Source of the DNA: an uncultured Acetatifactor sp.
Lineage (GTDB): Bacteria > Bacillota > Clostridia > Lachnospirales > Lachnospiraceae
Direction: 5' to 3'
NCBI GenBank assembly: GCA_949840935.1
Contig: CATKXX010000008.1
Coordinates: 1-64,000 of the forward strand
Length of the DNA: 64,000 bases
The position numbers and the translations under genes are program-made. Positions 58,965 through 64,000 of this stretch are shown piece by piece (within the stretch, counting starts at the first letter, position 1; each line of letters opens with the position of its first letter). The notes under the pieces were generated by a model that had not been told where the DNA came from, did no database searches, and worked only from the letters and a program-made list of their open reading frames with translations.

Positions 58965-61472
58965 TTATTCTTCCTTCTGGCTTCCGTTCTCCTGTCTGAA
59001 CAGGCTTCTCCTCTTGTAAACCAGAATACCTGCGATCACGGACACACAGGCTCCGATCATCAGGATCAGCTGTACCGGATGATATACGTCTCCCGTCTTG
59101 GGGGCAGTAACCCTTCCAGGGCCAGCCGACGCGTAATTCTGCCCGCTGCCATCCCCATCATTACTTTCTTCCTCATCATTTTCCGCATCATCGCTGCCGT
59201 TTGATCCTCCGTCCGGGCCAGCTTTCAGCTCAAACTGTGTGGACGCGGATTTACCATCCGTATACAGGAAACGGATGCTGTGGCTGCCCTTGGAAAGAGT
59301 ATCCAGATAAGCCTTCTTCAGGGTGACAATGGTACTTCCCTCTCTCACCTCATAATTAGCCTTATCCACAATCTTGCCGTCAATTTCTATATCCTGGAAA
59401 AGGCTGAATTCTCCGTCCGCACTGATAGTCAGCCCTGCCTCCGAGCCTGTCTCATAGGTTGCGTCGGCGCCGCTGATGATCTTATAAGCTCTCCTGTAAC
59501 CACACTGACTGCAGTCCGTAGCCACTTCATCGGCATATGTATGCGCTTCCTTCTCAATCACCTTACCGCAGACACTGCAGGTTCCCCAGTGCCCCGTTTC
59601 GTCACTGCCCCATGGCACCGTGTGCCCTGTGGCCTTCTGCACGAGATCCGCATCCGCAAGCTCACTTGTCCCGGCCGCATCCGCGTAATTCCTGCCGCAC
59701 CTGCTACATGTCCAATACTCCACAGCTCCATCTGTCTCACAGGTAGGCGCCACCGCATCCACCTTGGTCAGGGTATGGGAAGCACATATTACCGTAACCG
59801 TGCAGGATGCCGTAAAGCCGCCGTCACGGGTGACAGCCGTAATGACAGCCGTACCGCCCTTCAATGCCGTCACAGCTCCTCCTGTCACAGAAGCAACTGT
59901 CTCGTCGCTGCTCCTCCAGACTACATTCCTGTTATCCGCATTCTCCGGGGCAACAACAGCCGTAAGGTTCAGGCTTTCACCCTCCTTTAAGGTGACAGAA
60001 GACTGATCCAGGGTGATACCGGTTACCCGGACTACCTCTTTCAGCTTTACGGAAATATAGGAATCGCTGCCTCTGTTCGGAGTCGTATCGATGTTGAGGC
60101 GCGCCGTCCCGTCCTCATAGACCATGGCTCCGTAGATGCTTCCGCCGCCCTGGTCATAAGTATACACCTTCTGAGGCGTTCCACCCGCAAGCCCCATGGA
60201 ATAAACATTCAGATCATCATTAAAATAAACCTGATCGCCTATTCTGGAAAGATACGCCTGTGCGGGCCAGAAGCCGCCTGCCCCGGTGCTCCAGACCGCA
60301 GTGCTGGTATACAGCACCTGCTCCGCTGCACCGCCTGTCTTCCTGACAACCTGGAAAGTCCCACCGGCCGCATCCTTTATATAAATATAATCGTCATGTC
60401 CTGCCTGGACAATCTGGGAATTGATGTCCCGCCACCAGTAAGAATTGTCATAAGCGGTAGAAGTACAATCCACACTGTCCACCCAGTTTTCATGCTGTCT
60501 GTTCCCCATCTCCGCATCGCTGAGCAGGAAATATTCATGGCGCGCCTTCCCCTCTGTATTCCAGGTAGGATCGTCCCATGTAGTATCCACATGATACCAA
60601 TTCCCGTTGATCAGAACCACATTCCACGCATGGTTCATGGATTGGCTGGAACTCATATAAGCCGGAATGCCCACCTTCCGGAGCAGCGCCCCGTAAGCAA
60701 GGGCGTATCCCTGGCATACCGCCTTACCCCTTACCAGCGCGCCATAGGCGTCATAGACATTGGGGCAGCTGTCCAGAGTTTTATCCATAAATTCCTGATA
60801 TGCATACGCACAGTGCTGTACCAGGTAATCATGAAGCACCAGGGCCTTTTCCTCCTCCGTCATATCGGGGGTGACAAGGGCCGCCGCCTCGTTCAGCTTC
60901 CGGCTGAATTCCTGCTTCTCCGCCTCCGTCGCATCACCATAATCAAAGCTGATATTGATGAGTGCACTGGTACTCGGATTGTAGCTGAACCCAAGGCCCG
61001 CCTTAACATAAAAGAAATCCGGGTTCTCATTCAGGACTTCCGAGAATAACACCATTAACTCATTCTGATCCGATGTTGTCAATCCAAAATCAGAAATATC
61101 CAGGGTTATCTCCCCTGCGCTCAGGGCTCCCAGGATCGCACTCTTTAACTGATCCTCTGCGGAGATTGCAAACATCGCAATGCCGTAGTCCTCCCGCACA
61201 GGAGTACCGAAGCCGCCAGCCTGATAGACCATGCTGCTGACATCCACGACTTCTGTAACATATTCCGTATTTCCTTCCTCCGGGGAGTTAACGCCCCCCC
61301 CATTTACTGCTCCGTCAGAACCGCTGACTGTGCCATCATCCGCCGGCTGCTGGAATTCTGTCTGCCCCTGATCCCCGGAAGGCACTTCCTCCGCCAGCGC
61401 CTGTGCGGAAACAGACCAGCATAAAAGACCCGCCATGGCAAGGCACAACAGCCTTTTTCCTTTCCTTAACAT
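58965..61472 (-). CDS. Cell-wall-anchored transglutaminase-like surface protein
   Basis: 835 residues with a signal peptide (1-27). The transglutaminase core (about 185-340) has Cys in RGKAVCQGYALAYG, His in NHAWNVVLINGNWYH and Asp in VDTTWDD, the Cys-His-Asp triad. A BIG2 immunoglobulin-like domain follows (about 485-560; ITLDQSSVTLKEGESLNLTAVV) and a Cys-rich stretch with CSRCGRNY, CSVCGK and CSQCGYRR. The C-terminus has APKTG, a transmembrane helix and a basic tail: a sortase signal. The sortase encoded next to it is the likely partner. Confidence 0.88.
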   Translation of the reverse strand: MLRKGKRLLCLAMAGLLCWSVSAQALAEEVPSGDQGQTEFQQPADDGTVSGSDGAVNGGGVNSPEEGNTEYVTEVVDVSSMVYQAGGFGTPVREDYGIAMFAISAEDQLKSAILGALSAGEITLDISDFGLTTSDQNELMVLFSEVLNENPDFFYVKAGLGFSYNPSTSALINISFDYGDATEAEKQEFSRKLNEAAALVTPDMTEEEKALVLHDYLVQHCAYAYQEFMDKTLDSCPNVYDAYGALVRGKAVCQGYALAYGALLRKVGIPAYMSSSQSMNHAWNVVLINGNWYHVDTTWDDPTWNTEGKARHEYFLLSDAEMGNRQHENWVDSVDCTSTAYDNSYWWRDINSQIVQAGHDDYIYIKDAAGGTFQVVRKTGGAAEQVLYTSTAVWSTGAGGFWPAQAYLSRIGDQVYFNDDLNVYSMGLAGGTPQKVYTYDQGGGSIYGAMVYEDGTARLNIDTTPNRGSDSYISVKLKEVVRVTGITLDQSSVTLKEGESLNLTAVVAPENADNRNVVWRSSDETVASVTGGAVTALKGGTAVITAVTRDGGFTASCTVTVICASHTLTKVDAVAPTCETDGAVEYWTCSRCGRNYADAAGTSELADADLVQKATGHTVPWGSDETGHWGTCSVCGKVIEKEAHTYADEVATDCSQCGYRRAYKIISGADATYETGSEAGLTISADGEFSLFQDIEIDGKIVDKANYEVREGSTIVTLKKAYLDTLSKGSHSIRFLYTDGKSASTQFELKAGPDGGSNGSDDAENDEEESNDGDGSGQNYASAGPGRVTAPKTGDVYHPVQLILMIGACVSVIAGILVYKRRSLFRQENGSQKEE

Positions 61473-61573
61473 ACTCGCTATCTCCTTCTTTATTGTAATC
61501 CCCCGAAAAAAAGCAGGTTGAAACGTTTACACAATACCATATTTTTCCGGTTATGTCAACGTTTCCGATTTTA

Positions 61574-62419
61574 TCATTCCGCCTCCCGCAGGACTCCCAT
61601 CAACACATACCGCGCATTGTCAAATTCATAGCTGCAGGTGGCAAGAGTCAGGATTTTGTCATCCTTTCCGGGCTTTATGTCACTTTGAAAAGCCCCCAGG
61701 GCGGTCATCCGGTCAAGCCAGCCCTGGTAATCCTCCTCATCGGCGAAATCAATCCGCCACGCTTCGCTCTCCGTATCCGTCACAAAGCCTGTGAAGATTT
61801 CCACCCTGTATGCGTTTTCCGGGGTTACAAACCACAGGATGGGATGGGCGTCATAATATGCCTGTCTGGAATACTTGGGCAGGCTGGCGAACATGCTGCC
61901 GTTTCTCATATGATGCCCGTGGATCACGGTGTTTCTGTCTGACATATCCTCCCGGTTCACGCAGTCCATAAATATACTGCCGCATTTATTTTCTTCCCCG
62001 TCGAACATGTGGGTCAGATAATGATCATTGTCCTCCCCCTGCATCACGGGATAATTAATGGTTGTCCCAGGGCCGTAGATCCATCCCACCACATCATTGT
62101 TCCGGATCTTTAAAATATCGAAATTCACCTGGGGGCACTCCCCGTAATATACCTCTGCAGGCCCCTCCGCCTCCCCGGGGACGGACTCCTCCCCCTGTGC
62201 CGGTACCTGCGCGGAATCCGTGTCCTTCCCTCCTGCCCGGGGAACTGATTCCGTCTCCTCCGGCAGGATCACATACTCCCGCAGCAGCTCATATGTAGTA
62301 TCGCCTTCCGAATATTCTATCAGCTGCCTGATCAGCGCAATCACCGCCGCAAGGCACAGTAACCCCAACAGGCTTAAGATGATGATCTCCGTTTTCTTCC
62401 AATTTCCCCGCTTATCCAT
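61574..62419 (-). CDS. srtB: Class B sortase
   Basis: 281 residues. One N-terminal membrane helix (about 10-32), an acidic stalk, then the sortase barrel. Catalytic His lies in VIHGHHMRNGSMFASL, Cys in TLATCSYEF, Arg in NARYVLMGVL; the YPVMQG and W-rich pattern fits class B. It links proteins to peptidoglycan after cleavage at a five-residue motif; the neighbouring APKTG protein is a plausible substrate. GGGGGCGGTA precedes the ATG at 62419. Confidence 0.9.
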   Translation of the reverse strand: MDKRGNWKKTEIIILSLLGLLCLAAVIALIRQLIEYSEGDTTYELLREYVILPEETESVPRAGGKDTDSAQVPAQGEESVPGEAEGPAEVYYGECPQVNFDILKIRNNDVVGWIYGPGTTINYPVMQGEDNDHYLTHMFDGEENKCGSIFMDCVNREDMSDRNTVIHGHHMRNGSMFASLPKYSRQAYYDAHPILWFVTPENAYRVEIFTGFVTDTESEAWRIDFADEEDYQGWLDRMTALGAFQSDIKPGKDDKILTLATCSYEFDNARYVLMGVLREAE

Positions 62420-62489
62420 TACCGCCCCCTGCCAGTATAAAGGCTTCCGACAGTGCAAAAGCACCATCTGAAGCCTTTTGTCGTTCCTG

Positions 62490-63653
62490 TTATTTTACGA
62501 TTCTCGCGCGGAATACCCCGTCAATTTTCTCCAGCGCCTCTATGATCTCGGCGGTGGGAGCGGCCTCCACATCCAACATGGTGTAAGCCACCTCTCCTCT
62601 GGATTTGTTCGTCATATTGCTGATATTAATGCCTTTATCGCCGAATTCAGCGGTAAATTTCGTGATCATATTGGCGATATTCTTATGGAAGATCGCCACA
62701 CGGCCCGCCTGGGTGCAGACGCCCATATCGCAGGCAGGATAATTCACGCTGTTTTTGATATTGCCGTTCTCCAGGTAATCCATCATTTCCTGTACCGCCA
62801 TCTTCGCACAGTTATCCTCCGCTTCCTCAGTGCTGGCGCCCAGATGGGGGATCACGATGCAGCCGGGCTGTCCCGCCGTAGTGGGATTGGGGAAATCGGA
62901 CACATAGCATTTTACCTTCCCGCTCTTGATCCCCTCCAGGACCGCCTTCTCGTCCGCCAGCAGATCCCTTGCGAAATTCAGGATCACAACCCCCTCCTTC
63001 ATCCTGGAAATGGCAACTTCGTCAATGGTATTCTTCGTGGAATCCAGCAGGGGGACATGGATGGTGATGAAATCGCACTGGTCGTAAATGTCATCCACAT
63101 TAGTCACATGCTTTACCTGGCTGCTCAGGCTCCATGCGGCGGCAACAGACAGATAGGGGTCGTAGCCGTACACCTCCATGCCAAGGCTGATGGCCGCGTT
63201 GGCCACCTTGGCACCGATAGCCCCCAGGCCGATAACGCCCAGCTTCTTGCCCTCAATCTCCGTACCTGCAAATTTTTTCTTTTCCTTCTCCGCAGCCTTC
63301 GCGATATTTTCGTCCCCGGCTGCGCCCTTCACCCATTCGATACCACCAACAACGTCCCGGGAAGCCAAAAGCATACCTGCCAGCACCAGCTCCTTTACGC
63401 CGTTTGCATTGGCGCCGGGGGTATTAAAGACAACGATGCCCTTCTCCGCGCACTTATCCAGAGGGATATTGTTAGTGCCTGCGCCTGCCCGGGCCACGGC
63501 CAGAAGGCCGTCGGGCAGCTCCATATCATGCATGGCGGCGCTTCTCACCAGGATACCCTGGGCCTCCGAAACGTGATCGGTGAGAGCGTACCCTTCCGTC
63601 AGGCACTCCAAACCAATCTTGGAAATAGGATTTAAACAATTTATCTTGAACAT
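62490..63653 (-). CDS. serA: D-3-phosphoglycerate dehydrogenase
   Basis: 387 residues, short clostridial form. Substrate-site RAGAGTNNIPLD, Rossmann motif GLGAIGAKVANAAISLGM, Arg in LNFARDLLADE, His in IPHLGAST. A C-terminal ACT-like region (ANMITKFTAEFGDKGINIS) ends in YTMLDVE. It oxidises 3-phosphoglycerate in serine synthesis. It is directly downstream of serC (22-nt gap). Confidence 0.93.
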   Translation of the reverse strand: MFKINCLNPISKIGLECLTEGYALTDHVSEAQGILVRSAAMHDMELPDGLLAVARAGAGTNNIPLDKCAEKGIVVFNTPGANANGVKELVLAGMLLASRDVVGGIEWVKGAAGDENIAKAAEKEKKKFAGTEIEGKKLGVIGLGAIGAKVANAAISLGMEVYGYDPYLSVAAAWSLSSQVKHVTNVDDIYDQCDFITIHVPLLDSTKNTIDEVAISRMKEGVVILNFARDLLADEKAVLEGIKSGKVKCYVSDFPNPTTAGQPGCIVIPHLGASTEEAEDNCAKMAVQEMMDYLENGNIKNSVNYPACDMGVCTQAGRVAIFHKNIANMITKFTAEFGDKGINISNMTNKSRGEVAYTMLDVEAAPTAEIIEALEKIDGVFRARIVK

Positions 63654-63675
63654 GGTATTCTCCTTAACAATCTCT

Positions 63676-64000
63676 TTATTTCAGATTCTCCGCCTCGAAT
63701 TTCTTCATAAACTCTACAAGCTTCTCCACCCCTTCGATGGGCATGGCATTGTAGATGCTTGCGCGCATGCCGCCCACGGATCTGTGGCCCTTCAGGTTCT
63801 CGAACCCGGCTTCCTTTGCTTCCTTTACGAATTTCGCATCCAGCTCCGCATCCCCGGTGACAAAGGGCACATTCATCAGGGAACGATCCTCTTTGCGGAC
63901 AGTGCCCTTGAACAGCTTGCTCTCATCCAGGAAGTCGTAGAGAATCTTCGCCTTCTTTTCATTATATTCCTTCATGGCTTCAAGGCCGCCCTTTGCCTTC
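63676..64000 (-). CDS. serC: Phosphoserine aminotransferase, 3' end (cut by window edge)
   Basis: Only the last 108 codons are present; the gene continues beyond 64000. The C-terminal motif NVPFVTGDAELDAKFVKEA, then LKGHRSVGGMRASIYNAMP, is diagnostic of SerC. The protein transaminates 3-phosphohydroxypyruvate to phosphoserine. Paired with serA. Confidence 0.95.
   Translation of the reverse strand, partial: KAKGGLEAMKEYNEKKAKILYDFLDESKLFKGTVRKEDRSLMNVPFVTGDAELDAKFVKEAKEAGFENLKGHRSVGGMRASIYNAMPIEGVEKLVEFMKKFEAENLK

Noticed and set aside
61293-61300. C8 tract in the transglutaminase gene as a phase-variation switch
   Set aside because: Eight bases are short for slippage and the reading frame is intact; mentioned only as a side note.
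62478-63635. 385-codon plus-strand open frame
   Set aside because: Antisense shadow of serA.

Overview
The window looks like a chromosomal segment of an anaerobic Clostridia, most likely Lachnospiraceae (a gut commensal of the Blautia/Enterocloster type). Pointers are strong AGGAGG ribosome sites with frequent TTG or GTG starts, the GGGtGRT protein next to an iron-sulfur scaffold protein, a class B sortase, a tryptophan/tyrosine-type ABC importer, short DUF membrane proteins, and housekeeping genes (ilvBN, a metH-like gene, asd, argH, glgB, topB, serA, serC) of clostridial form. The family assignment is inference from gene content. No rRNA, CRISPR array or intact insertion sequence was seen; there is one tRNA (Thr, anticodon CGT).

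Layout. 0.1-3.9 kb: response regulator, ABC ATPase, ABC permease and sensor kinase, a peptide-antibiotic detoxification type module. 3.9-10.6 kb: an AT-richer, seven-gene minus-strand island that looks like an undescribed defence or stress system. It encodes a TIR-DUF4268 protein, a PD-(D/E)XK-like nuclease, a WYL regulator, an unknown CxxC protein, a zinc-ribbon protein, a beta-propeller-like protein with the same DUF4268 C-terminus, and a membrane protein. Its apparent promoter has a run of ten G (minus strand) in the spacer, so phase variation is likely, and its leader is a 102-nt three-hairpin element repeated at 29.3 kb. 10.8-11.2 kb: a mosaic of nifX-like, ilvN and sensor-kinase fragments. 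Its junction at an 11-bp shared sequence is what a tandem duplication of the region from the kinase 3' end to ilvN would leave; the island sits in the decayed copy.

11.3-17 kb: DUF4177 protein, NifX/NifB-like protein, acetolactate synthase, cobalamin-dependent methionine synthase. 17-19.9 kb: a lipoprotein, four small membrane proteins and a small HTH regulator. 19.9-31.4 kb: MATE exporter, a cohesin-like anchored protein beside a 1,713-residue M60-like peptidase with dockerin-type repeats (probable glycoprotein degradation), a lipoprotein, and a GH31 glycosidase. 31.5-38.8 kb: AlbA-type regulator, GGGtGRT/scaffold pair, ABC importer, hexapeptide transferase. 38.8-48.5 kb: topoisomerase III, an AAA ATPase, an EAL protein, asd, argH, and a nitrate/taurine-type ABC pair without its binding protein.

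48.6-64 kb: tRNA-Thr, MscS channel, glycogen branching enzyme with a long Lys/Ala/Glu-rich tail, DUF1015 protein, a broken P-loop kinase, a second TIR protein (TIR-TM-DUF6273) with DUF6881 and NADAR neighbours, an AAA/PD-(D/E)XK protein, a sortase B with an APKTG-anchored transglutaminase-like surface protein, and serA-serC (serC runs off the window end). Low-complexity tandem repeats inside otherwise ordinary genes (metH, topB, the TIR gene, the ABC binding protein, and the 3' end of an ABC ATPase) recur across the window.
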